A DNA stretch of 64,000 nucleotides, from NCBI GenBank assembly GCA_025677815.1, contig JAIXMP010000025.1:616025-680024 (forward strand). The letters run 5' to 3'. The notes beneath the pieces were generated by a model. It was not told the DNA's origin and ran no database searches. It saw only the letters and a list, made by a program, of their open reading frames with translations. Shown in pieces: positions 1 through 10,169 of this stretch. This stretch comes from Phascolomyces articulosus (lineage: Eukaryota > Mucoromycota > Mucoromycetes > Mucorales > Lichtheimiaceae). The position numbers were made by a program, and so were the translations under genes. Numbering within the stretch: the stretch's first letter is position 1; the number at the start of each line of letters is the position of its first letter.

Positions 1-344
1 CTGACCACGAAGATGCGGCAACACGACGTGCAGCTTCTGGTGCATTAGCCATTTTGTCAAATAGCAAAGACACATGTGATAGAATTATCAAAGTGGACAA
101 GGCATACGAACGGATAGCACGATTACTATCAGGTGAAGAAGAAGTTGATATACAACACCGTGGTATTGAAGTAGTTCGATGCGTAATTGGAAACACTGGA
201 AAAGAAGCGGCAGAAGGATTTGCAAAGGAACAAGTTTATGTTAGATTAGCTGAAATTGTCATGAAGTGTCAAGTCAATGTTGTCCGAACTGCTGCTATGG
301 AAGTGTTGAAAATGTTTGTTGAAAACGGTGTCCAAATAAAATAA
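1..344 (+). CDS. UNC-45/She4 family myosin chaperone, C-terminal end (5' truncated)
   Basis: The window opens inside an open frame that starts at base 3 with no start codon and ends at TAA 342-344. The 113 visible residues contain the armadillo-like motif DHEDAATRRAASGALAIL and then a helical repeat ending MEVLKMFVENGVQIK. This is the C-terminal UCS domain pattern of UNC-45/She4/Rng3 proteins, which help fold and stabilise myosin motor domains in the cytoplasm. The N-terminal part lies outside the window, so TPR presence cannot be judged. Family assignment is from motif recognition only. Confidence 0.75.
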   Translation, partial: DHEDAATRRAASGALAILSNSKDTCDRIIKVDKAYERIARLLSGEEEVDIQHRGIEVVRCVIGNTGKEAAEGFAKEQVYVRLAEIVMKCQVNVVRTAAMEVLKMFVENGVQIK

Positions 345-537
345 TCCCCTCTTCTCAACCCATTTATAACTATATGTTATGAAAAGAAACATTGATTACT
401 GTATAATATTTGATTGCATTAATATATAGTATTAGGATTTTTTTTTATATACAGTTTCAATTGAACTATTATTAATTAATTAAAAAATGAATAGTACAAT
501 GAGAGATGATCTACCCCATATCCTGTGTCATTCCCTA

Positions 538-999
538 CTATTTCAAAATATGACGATTAGGTGCCAAGCAAGCTTCTTCCACATCAGGTACTACAACCAC
601 TTCAATACCGTGGTCCTTGAGTTGTTGGATACCTGTGCACTGGACCAAATCTGGTGGTTCACGGACACCCATAACTACGCGTTCAATCTGTGCTTCAATT
701 AATCGATCCGTGCATGGTCTATTGCCCGAAAGTCTTGTAGAACAAGGCTCCATGGTGGTATACATTATACCACCTTTTGCTTGGTTAATATCTTGAAGTT
801 TGAGTAATGCACATTCTTCAGCATGTGTATTGCCAGGTAACTCGCGTGAAAAACCAGTCGTCAATAATCTGTCATTTTGTACCAAGACTGCACCAACGCA
901 ATATGCCTTTTCAACCGGGACGGATTCGTTTGCCTTTTCAATGGCAATTTGCATGAACTCTCGATCGCGTGGCTCGTGAGTATATTGTGTGAGACTCAT
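538..999 (-). CDS. Rib2-type (DRAP) deaminase domain protein
   Basis: Single-exon protein of 153 aa starting at ATG 999-997. It carries the zinc-dependent cytidine-deaminase-fold motifs: HAEECAL (His ligand plus catalytic Glu, about residues 59-65) and EPCSTRLSGNRPC (paired Cys ligands, about 83-95). The SGN-P spacing between the cysteines and the ELPGNTHAEE context match the C-terminal deaminase domain of yeast Rib2, which deaminates a pyrimidine intermediate of riboflavin synthesis. The pseudouridine synthase half of yeast Rib2 is absent, so this is a stand-alone deaminase. A different pyrimidine or nucleotide substrate cannot be excluded. It is convergent with the UNC-45 gene. Confidence 0.8.
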   Translation of the reverse strand: MSLTQYTHEPRDREFMQIAIEKANESVPVEKAYCVGAVLVQNDRLLTTGFSRELPGNTHAEECALLKLQDINQAKGGIMYTTMEPCSTRLSGNRPCTDRLIEAQIERVVMGVREPPDLVQCTGIQQLKDHGIEVVVVPDVEEACLAPNRHILK

Positions 1000-1840
1000 T
1001 GGTATTATTGGATTTTGAATAGAGCGGGTAAATTGCGTGGGTACTTCGTCAATAAAGGAAATTTTAATTTATCCCGCTCAAAGTTACCATAAGTTATATA
1101 GATACTTTAAAAATTAGTATCAGTAACCAATTTTAACGAAGTTTTTTAAATGATTAAAAAATCGTTATTTCGGTGAGAAAGCAAGATGTTGATGATAAAT
1201 AACGAACAGCGTTAATAATTATTATAGCCATTTTTAGATCAAATGAGAAATCGAATGTGATATTCGTATTTATTTTGTCTAGAATCTACTCACGTAAAAG
1301 AAACTTTAATAAAAAGAGACTCTGGCTTCTGTTGTTGTATACGTTTACACAAAAATTACATCTAAAGTTATTTTTATTGGTATAAACTATTTCATCGGTC
1401 GTTTGATTTCCTACCTATTTGTTTATTTTTAGTTTAAAAGGATTTATGTCATATGTATTTAAGATAATGATAGTTGAGCTGCATAGGCTAGATCGTGTTA
1501 ATCATTAGATTCGTCTTAGTGTGATTTTTATTAGCTGTATATTATTATTATTATTATTATTACAATTATTGCAAATGGTGAATTTCAAGGGGTCCAGTGG
1601 AGGTGTTTCACTTGTAAAGGGTTACACAGACTTACAAATTATGAGAGGAGGAAGGTCTCCGACCTTGAAGTGCAAATGGGGTGTTCACATCTAATACAAC
1701 TCACTCAGACTTGTTAATATTATTATTACATTTATATATTCGCCAGGGCCTCGATAAAAAAAGTATGTTTCCATCCTTAAAACCTCTTTTCACTCTCTTC
1801 TTCTTCTTCTTCTTTTTCTTTTCTTAACCTATTTTTTTCC
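1000..1840. other. Intergenic region
   Basis: AT-rich spacer between the deaminase start and the next gene. It holds an (ATT)n run near 1543-1563 and a slightly more GC-rich, unrecognised block at about 1575-1700. I see no gene or RNA. Confidence 0.6.
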
Positions 1841-3115
1841 ATGTCTTTAATTTCAAATATTACAGCAACACCAAAATCACCATCACCACTAAGGACACAT
1901 TTTAATACCTTACCATCACGCTCTCCACCTTCAGGACTTCAAGTTCCACAATATCCTACGCCTATACATAGACTTGGGTAAATAATACAATGAAGCAAAT
2001 ATATAAACAGATAAAATCAAAAATCTTGGAAATGTTGAATGATTATTAACAACTTGGGATTTTTTTTATTAGAATTCCACGTTCACATTCAACATCCAGT
2101 CTTCATGTACGTCAATGTTGTACACAGATATGCAATACAAAATATTTATTATTTATACCAAGTGTAATTAAGGAATCACCTTGTTTATTTAATTTATAAT
2201 AATAATAATTTAATAGGACTTGGTAACTGATCTTCGCCAACAACAATACCAGCAGGTAAAGTAAATTAAAAAATTATAGTAATGTTTCATATCCTCTTTT
2301 CTTTCGTTTTTCTTTAATATCTGAATTACATATTTTAATATGAATACTAATAATTATCCATATTAAAATACATTAGAAACTTGATGAAGAGGAAGAAAAG
2401 AAACGATTAGGTATGTAAATCTATTTTATATAGAAGTCATTATCTGGTAAAAGAGAGGAATCTAATAAGATATATAAAAATAATAGAGGAGGCTTCAAAA
2501 AATTCAATTTCTAGGCATACCTCATTTGTCGTTCGCTATTACAATAAAGCTAAAAGTCGATCACCGTCATTGAGTAAAGCGCTTTCTTCAGCATCTCCGA
2601 AAAAGAACAGTAAATGTGTGCCCCAACAACAACCACCGCCAAAAAAAACCAAAAAACCCGAACCGTCACCAATAGTGCCTGGAACAGCACCATCATCGGT
2701 AACGGAGCCGCGGATTCAACGAGCCGATTCCCGAGTAAAAGTAGAGCTACCGCCTACTCCGCTTGTCGAACCATCCGCAGCCGTCATTGAAGAAGTGACT
2801 ATTCCTATACCAGAATCACATCAAGCTGTAATTATCAACGGAATAGTAGTAGAAGACGAAAAGACTGAGAATCAAGGTGAAAATGATGCGGACAAAATCA
2901 ATGAAAAACACCAGGATGTCAATATAGACGAAGAGCACAATAAATCTCATGATCTAGAAGAAGAGAATGGCGACGACAAAAAAATTCAATTGGAAAATAA
3001 CGCTCACCATAATGAACACACTACCACAATGCTTAATATTGAAACATCACGGCGGCAACGAATGCCTTCTCGATCTCTTTCATCACCATCTACAAATAGC
3101 ACAAGCAGCTGGTAG
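1841..3115 (+). CDS. Unrecognised disordered protein with a short coiled coil
   Basis: Modelled as join(1841..1977, 2073..2106, 2217..2255, 2377..2410, 2487..3115), 290 aa. All four introns are GT-AG and the frame is kept throughout. The N-terminus is Ser/Pro-rich (TPKSPSPLRTHF). Residues about 58-80 form a short charged helix (DLVTDLRQQQYQQKLDEEEE). Next comes a basic stretch with RHTSFVVRYYNKAKSR, and a long Pro-, Glu- and Asn-rich tail. No domain is recognised and I assign no function. Immediately downstream lies a broken Sel1-like sequence. I treat it as separate because the stop at 3113 ends a clean frame, though an older longer gene including both cannot be excluded. Confidence 0.6.
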
Positions 3116-4215
3116 GCAATGCGTTATGATGAATCTGACGCATCATGAAAAAGGAGAATTGGCAAGCCACACTGGAATTTCAACGAGCTGTCAATGCTAA
3201 CCCACCTATCGGTTTGTTCCTCTACCAATTGTGGTAATAACATCTTGTGTTTATTTTTCCTCATCACGCAGAACGACAATAGCTTCTTTAGTTCGCTTAA
3301 TGATCTATGATGTGCTTTAGTAAAAAGTTATTGTTAATCCACCTTATGCTTTATAATATTAAAATTAATTGTTTCTATCCTGATATATTCAGGGGCAGTG
3401 GAGTACAAACTACATTAATTTTGCATGAATCTCTTACGTACAATACGTACTATACGTGCTATACAAACGAAGAGTATACCTTTTTTTTCTTCGTTTTTTT
3501 TAAACATCGTATTGATCTTTAAATATCGTTTTCCACGATGTCATTCGCATCGATTTCAATACTTGATATCATTATTAGCATGTAGATCTGCTTCTAAGTT
3601 CCATTTTAATACCAATATTGTATATTAGCATCTCTTACCGTTGCTTTCAGTAAAACGAATGAGGCATTATTTGCTTATTATAGAGTTGTAAACGTAGTGA
3701 AAGAAGAACATTCAGCATCTACAAAATCAGTCGAGCCTGCTCTATTTGACATACAGCAATTTGCACCAGACCATGGAAGCAAATTAATTGATAATCGTGA
3801 TCTGGTGATGGTTTTTTATGGGCTGGGTGGGTCATGTATTCATGGTTGGTGTGTAAGTTTTTTTATCATCTAAATTGTATTATCATTACGTATTAAGAAA
3901 ATAATAATCAGGATGATGAAAAGGGCTATTAGTTTTATATAAAAAATTATCTTACAATTTCAATCAAAAAACAGCAGATTATTTTTTTAAAAAAAGTTAC
4001 TGCAAATTTAGGTGATGGTTATGCTCAGAATGAAATAGGAATCCAAGATGTTATCAAGAAGGAAAAGAAGTAAAAAAGACCATGAAACTAGCAATTAAAT
4101 ACTATCGCAAAGCAGAGTAAAAGGAAATGGTATGGTAGGAAATTCTTGGATTTATAATGAAAAATATAATGCTCCAGCATCATCACCTTCATCACGATGC
4201 ATTGATATTATTACA
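3116..4215 (+). pseudogene. Decayed Sel1-repeat protein gene
   Basis: Three separated coding-like fragments read in the same direction. One is at about 3147-3227 (WQATLEFQRAVNANPP, LFLYQLW). One is at about 3650-3850 (TNEALFAYYRVVNVVKEE, then YGLGGSCIHGW). One is at about 4012-4200 (CYQEGKEVKKTMKLAIKYY, then VGNSWIYNEKYN). The G-x-CY-x-EG-x-V and A-x-YYRKA spacing is that of Sel1 (TPR-like) repeats. The last fragment needs a frame change near 4050 and is cut by TAA at 4118-4120. No start codon or continuous splice path is visible. In fungi, Sel1 proteins include chitin synthase activators (Skt5/Chs4); the exact parent is an inference. Confidence 0.6.
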
Positions 4216-4277
4216 ATGGTAAGCACATGCGGTAATAATAAAGTTATTATTGATTAAGAAAATAAAATGAGCTATTA

Positions 4278-5627
4278 TTACAGCAAAAGCCAAGTTCCCA
4301 TAAAACTCATCATGGTAACCACAACCCAAGCCAACTGGGTCGAGCTAGCTGATCCTTCCAGATCGTCAATACCTCCGCTTTTGGTGGTTAATCCTGATTT
4401 TGGTTTGGCTACGGATGCTTTACATATAAAGGAATTACCTTTAATGACACCATTTTTTAACTTGCTCATATCACTGCATGAGAATTTGCTGCTAGAAGTT
4501 TGTACATTAAGACCACCTCGGACCTATACACATGATTTAGTAAAACAATTTCTTTCTACGGGTTTGAAAATAGATAGGAATTAAATTGGTATATTACTTA
4601 CATCAGATAGCTTGGGTAACTTGACTTCATCGAATGTTCCAACAATATCCAAAGTGCCATCAACTTCTTCCAATTCGGGGAATGCTTCAATAGTAGCCAA
4701 TTGTGAGTTTTGACCAAGTGACAACGCTCCCCCAAGACGATGTAGCTTTGGAAGTGACAGTTTTGTTAACTGATTATTGTTGGTAATTGTCAATGTACCG
4801 CCAATATCGTTTAATTCCTTGAGACGAAGCTCAGAGAATGTATTAGAGATGAAGGAAATATCACCAACAATTTGTTTTAATCCATCCAGGTTGATAGCAG
4901 CCAAATTGCGGAATGACCCTTCTTTGATGCTCTTGATACTGTGAATCTATTATATAGTCGCATTAAAGAGAGAAAGAAAGTGTTGGGAATTTTCCTAATA
5001 GTCAATAATTGATAATACGTGAACACGAACAGGTTAATATATACATACATCTAAATTGAGGCCCGGGGAATTGGCAGAAACGGTCAAAGAGCCTGTAATC
5101 TCGGTCAAATTGTTCAATCCCACTGATTTCAAGTAAATGTTATTGTCGATAACCATGCTAGACACCTTGCCCATTTTTAATCCATCAATACGTGTAGTAG
5201 TTGTATCCGAAACAACAAATCGATCCGATTGCGACAGACCTGCTGGGAACACAATGGAAGATAAGGCTGGTTGAACGGCTGCTTCAAAGCTACGAACGCC
5301 TGATAATGCCTTGGGTTCAAACTTGCTGAGAATTTTGTTATTCTCCATTTTCAATTGACCATCAATCACCTGAAGGTTTTCCAGAATAAGTGTTTGCAAT
5401 GCATTGTTATCCTTTACGATGAGATCACCCTTGAGAGTTTGGATTCCTCTAAGAGTTAATTTATTGGTACCAACACCTTCGATGGTAATACCGCCTTGGT
5501 ACTTTTTACAGGTCTTGATGGCATCTAAATCACCTTGGGAAGTGACCTTAATATCACCATTGCAGTTAGCGGATACCGTCGATACTGCCGCAAATACAAA
5601 GAGTAGGGCACCAGTGAGTCCTTTCAT
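4278..5627 (-). CDS. Ecm33/Sps2 family GPI-anchored cell wall protein
   Basis: complement(join(4278..4523, 4602..4946, 5049..5627)), 389 aa, in frame across both introns. It begins with a signal peptide (MKGLTGALLFVFAAVSTVSA). Then come tandem receptor-L-like leucine-rich segments (GDLIVKDNNALQTLILENL; GTLTITNNNQLTKLSLPKL), a Cys-containing segment in exon 3 (FSCSDMSKLKNG, SFICKAS) and a hydrophobic C-terminus (STQLAWVVVTMMSFMGTWLL) preceded by small residues. That end is typical of a GPI attachment signal. This is the full Ecm33/Sps2 architecture: a secreted, membrane- or wall-anchored glycoprotein needed for wall integrity in yeasts. The promoter region is shared head-to-head with the AP-3 beta gene. 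Confidence 0.88.
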
Positions 5628-6346
5628 ATACGTATTTGTAGTATTTTATTGTTCGGGGGGTGAAAATAATAAAAGATAAAAGAGTTGAATTATAATAATA
5701 TTACATTATCTAATTTTCTTTTTTATTTGATGAAGCGTCTTTTTTTTGTTGACTTTTATTTCAAATAAACATTTTTTGTTTGGAGAATGTTTATGGATGG
5801 TAACAAATATAACTTAAAACAAGATTACCTTTTGTTTTTTTTTCTCTGAAATATAATATGAATCTATTATATTAATAGCAAAAAAAGTAGAATACTAAAT
5901 TTATAATGATTATGAAACCTCATAGAATTATGTCATATTATACTAAAGTATAACTGATTGCAAATTGCGCAATATGTGTAAATTGGAATTTTAACTGACG
6001 AGGAACAAAACAAACCAAAATGTTTTATTATTAAACTACTATCATCCCTCGGATATTAATCAAACTTATTTTTTATCGATTATCATGAAATATGCAATCA
6101 AGAAAAGAAGGTGTCCCAATAAGATAATTTGGTTGTGTTTCAGTGGCATAATCCCTTGGTTGTATCACGAGTTCAAAGGTACGGTCCTTGAAAAAATGGC
6201 AAAAACCAAAAACCCGCTCAATCAGTGCGTGTTCTCTTGCTACGTGCCGTGTTTTCCTTATTCTTTTTCTTTCTTTTTTTTGTACCTTGTTGCCAAGCAT
6301 CGCATCAAACCATTCTCCACCCCTTATATATTAACATAACAAAACA
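5628..6346. promoter_or_regulatory. Divergent intergenic region (ECM33-like / AP-3 beta)
   Basis: About 0.7 kb of AT-rich DNA with many T and A tracts between two head-to-head start codons, so it should contain both promoters. A TATA-like stretch (CTTATATATTAA) lies about 20 bp before the AP-3 beta ATG. No specific factor site can be named. Confidence 0.5.
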
Positions 6347-9300
6347 ATGGAGGTTAGCGATTACATCAACAAGGCAATGGTATTTGCTGAAAATGCAGCC
6401 AAATTATCACAAAAGATGTCACAAGGTCTTGTTGATAATGCTCGAGAACTTGGTTTTCCAGCTACGGGCGATTCAGGAGCACAATATTTCGATACGTCTG
6501 AAGAAAAGATGCGCAACATTAAACGGCAATTGGATTCGCGTAATGATCGAGAAAAGCTGGATGGACTAAAGCGACTCATTGCGGTAAATTGAATATAGGG
6601 GGTTATTTAAAAAGGAACAACATTGTAATAAAACTGCTTGGGAAGCATAAAGAAAAGAAGCCCTGACTTTGCTGTTTCTTTTACCTGCTTGTAATATGTC
6701 AGATGATTTCTAAAGGTCGAGACGTTTCCGAATATTTTCCAGACGTAGTGAAAAATGTTGTTTCACAAAACATTGAAGTACGCAAGCTTGTATACATTTA
6801 TCTGCTTCGATATGCAGAACAGGAACCCGATTTGGCACTATTATCGATCAATTCATTTCAAAAGGATTTGAGTGACAAGAACCAAATTATTCGAGCCATG
6901 GCACTCCGTGTGATGAGTGGTATTCGAGTGCCTGTGATTAGTCCTATCGTATTACTTGGTATTAAAAAGTGTTCGACCGATTCAAGTGCCTATGTTCGCA
7001 AAGCAGCAGCCCACGCTATCCCTAAATGTTATAGTCTAGATGCATCACAAAAAGACGCTCTAATCGAAATTATTGCATCTTTATTGAAGGACCGTTCAAC
7101 AATCACTATTGGAAGTACAATCATGGCATTCAACGAAGTATGTCCTAATCGATTTGATTTAATCCACCCATGTTTTCGGAAGTTGTGTGGTTTATTAGCA
7201 GATTGCGATGAGTGGGGACAAATGGCTATCTTAGGTGTCATGTTACGCTATGGCCGGTAAGTGAATAAAACTTCAACTAATATATAATTTTTTTATTCCA
7301 TAACGAAACCTAAACCTTCGGTATTGCTATTATTTACTAGTGCACAATTTTTAAACCCTAATCCTCATGTAAGTTATATATTATTTTCCTTTTCGGATAA
7401 AGTTGAAAGAGTAAAAAAGTTAGACCTGGTTTACTGACAGTTTCTATTTGTTTAATAGGGAGAGGATAGATCGCGTGAACCACCAAAGACAATGACAGTT
7501 ACGCAACACGATGATCGTCACTTTTACACAGATTCTGAATCAGATGAAGATAGCACCATTGAAGATGGGAATGAGGTCGATGATATTGTTCAACTTGATG
7601 AAGATCATGAATTATTGTTGAAAAGCTGTATACCCTTATTACAGAGTCGAAACAGTGGTGTAAGTGAGGATATTTAAATGTAAGGTATGACATTATGAAT
7701 CCGGCAAAGACTAATATGAACAGGGCTTTTTATTGAATAATAGGTGGTTCTTGCAGTAGCATGTTTATTCTACCATCTTGCTCCAGCTGTTGAGGCACAA
7801 AAAATTGCTAAACCATTGGTACGATTACTGCGCAATCACCGAGAAATGCAATATGTTGTACTGAAGAACATTGCAGTAATGGCCACATCACGACCTGTAA
7901 GAAATGATAATATTTATGCAAATTGGATATGCATAAAATTAGCTTACTAACACATTGCCCCCCTTTTTTTCTGTTAGTATCTTTTTGAACCATTCATTCA
8001 ACAATTTTACATCCGTTCAGCAGAACCTGTATTTATTCGGGATATAAAACTTGATATCTTGACCAGCATCTGTAGCGAATCTAACATTTACACACTTCTT
8101 AATGAATTCCAGGTAATAATTAGATGAACATGAGAGATGGAAAATAGATAAAAGTTTACTAATTTACATTGTCATTATAGCAATATGTAAAAAGCCCCAA
8201 CAAAGATTTTGTTGCCGCAACCATTCAAGCGATTGGTCGATGTGCAACAAATGTATCTGCAGGTGCTGACCGATGTATGCGTTTGTTAATGAAGCTATTA
8301 CATAGTACCAATGGTAGGAATTTTGAAAAAATAAAACGTTATATAAAATGGCTCAATGAAATATTAACCAACCTGACAAAATTTATAGAAATTGTTGTGG
8401 CAGAATCTGTCATTGTGGTTACCCGATTATTACAAACATGCAATGAGGAGCGTTTAAAATCTGTCATAGCACTTGCAAAATTACTAGATACTATCCATGT
8501 TCCTATGGCTCGAGCGAACATTATCTGGCTTATAGGACAGCATGCTGAAACATTACCGAAAGTTGGCCCAGATGTATTACGACAAGCTGTCAAGAGCTTC
8601 ACTGCAGAGGTAAATAAGATGATTTGATTTATCGGCTAAAGCTCCAGTATACTAAACAAACATGCACATATATTATAGACCATTATTACCAAATTACAAG
8701 TACTCACATTATCAGCCAAACTTATTTGCCTAAACCCTGAGCATCCAACACTCAACACACTTAATCAGTACGTTTTTAACCTGGCAAGATATGATCCTAG
8801 CTATGATGTACGAGATCGTGCTCGATTCCTTCGAGCTTTAACCATGCCACAACATAACCAAGATCAACCACAGGCTGGATTAAATGCACTCAAAGAACAC
8901 GCGAAACGAATTCTATTCTCTGATAAAGAACCTCCTGCTCTTGAGGGCGAAGGTATATTTCGAAATCGTGTTTTATTTATTTGGGTACAAATTTCATATG
9001 CGAGTTGTCATACTGACTCATTCTTAATCATTTCCTCTTAAAGTGAGTACGGAATATACTATTGGGTCACTTTCATTACTTGCCAATCAAGCCTTACCCG
9101 ATTATGAGCCATTGTCTGATTATCCTGAAGAGCAACCTGATCCATCTGTGCGTGATGTAGAAGAATTGGAGGGATGGGCGGGAAGTCGTACAATGACAGT
9201 TGAACAAGGATTTGGTAGTGATAGTTTTGAGGGTCGTTATCGTGACCCAGGGATGGCATCAACGGCTCTTTCCGGAATTGAAGCAACAGGTTTTCATGGT

Positions 9301-9570
9301 GGATATGCGGGTGGCGGTTCAGCTAAGAAGAAAGGAGATGATTACGATCTGGATGCATTTTATGAAGATACCACAGATGATTATGATGACTCATCAGAAG
9401 AGGAAGAGAGTAGTGAAGAAGAAAGTAGTGAAGAAGACGAAGATGACGAGACTTCGGAATATACAGATGATTCACAATCAGAGGATGATGAGTCAGAAGA
9501 GGAAGATAGTAGCAGCAGTCCTGATGAACATCTTCCGGCACAGAGGTCAAAATTACATGGTTTTTCTTAA
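6347..9570 (+). CDS. APL6: AP-3 adaptor complex subunit beta
   Basis: join(6347..6583, 6703..7256, 7341..7368, 7459..7659, 7744..7896, 7978..8112, 8181..8313, 8389..8609, 8679..8952, 9044..9570), 820 aa. Ten exons splice in frame with GT-AG borders. The protein is an adaptin trunk of alpha-helical repeats: [56 protein letters not shown]. It ends in a long acidic-serine hinge ([13 protein letters not shown]), which is characteristic of AP-3 beta rather than AP-1 or AP-2 beta. AP-3 carries cargo from the Golgi or endosome to the vacuole. The clathrin-type ear seems short or absent, as in other fungal Apl6 proteins. Exon 3 is only 28 nt. Confidence 0.9.
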
Positions 9571-10169
9571 ACAAAAAAAAAGTTATTATTTATAATCAAC
9601 TGATACACTGTTTGGCTTACAGGTTCATCCAAATGATTGTATAACGATCTTTTGTCATGTTTGCCGTTTGTTGTCATATAATATATATATATATATATAA
9701 AGTAATTCGCATTCCCCCCATCAACTCCTCCATTTTTCTTCCGTCTTTTTGCATCATTTCGTTTTTTTTATATAATGGTATGTTCTTTTTTTGCTGTGAT
9801 AACAGTGCCCAAAAACTGACAATTGTTGCCATGCTGTTATTAATAGCACCGTGTCTCACGAGTTACTGCGAACGAGTATTTAATGACGAATTTGTTGTAA
9901 TGGTTGCTCATAGAAATCCATGATATATATATATATCATTTGATAGCTTCTTTTTTTTTGTACGAATAGTAACAGTAGCAAAAGAACAAAAGAAAAAAGA
10001 AAAAAAATAATGCTGAAATTGTTTATTTGTAACATAATAATATGTGTCATACGCATTGATGAACTGTTATTGGTTATTCGCAGTATTTTTTAGCCGCCTT
10101 CAACTAAGTTGAAAAGCCACTCTGTCCCAGCTCGCCCTTCTTGTTCCACCTTTCACTTCATTTTAGAAC
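9571..10169. other. Intergenic region
   Basis: 3' flank of AP-3 beta and promoter of the leucyl-tRNA synthetase gene. It contains short TA runs (9680-9700; 9924-9936) and T-rich tracts. I see no gene in it. Confidence 0.55.

Noticed and set aside
1575..1700. GC-richer block that might be a SINE or LTR scrap
   Set aside because: No promoter boxes, terminal repeats or second copy in the window.
4267..4584. Open frame of 105 aa on the plus strand
   Set aside because: It lies opposite exon 3 and intron 2 of the Ecm33-like gene, whose splicing and GPI signal fit much better.
9200..9595. 131-aa Met/Lys-rich frame
   Set aside because: Out-of-frame reading of the acidic-serine hinge codons of AP-3 beta.
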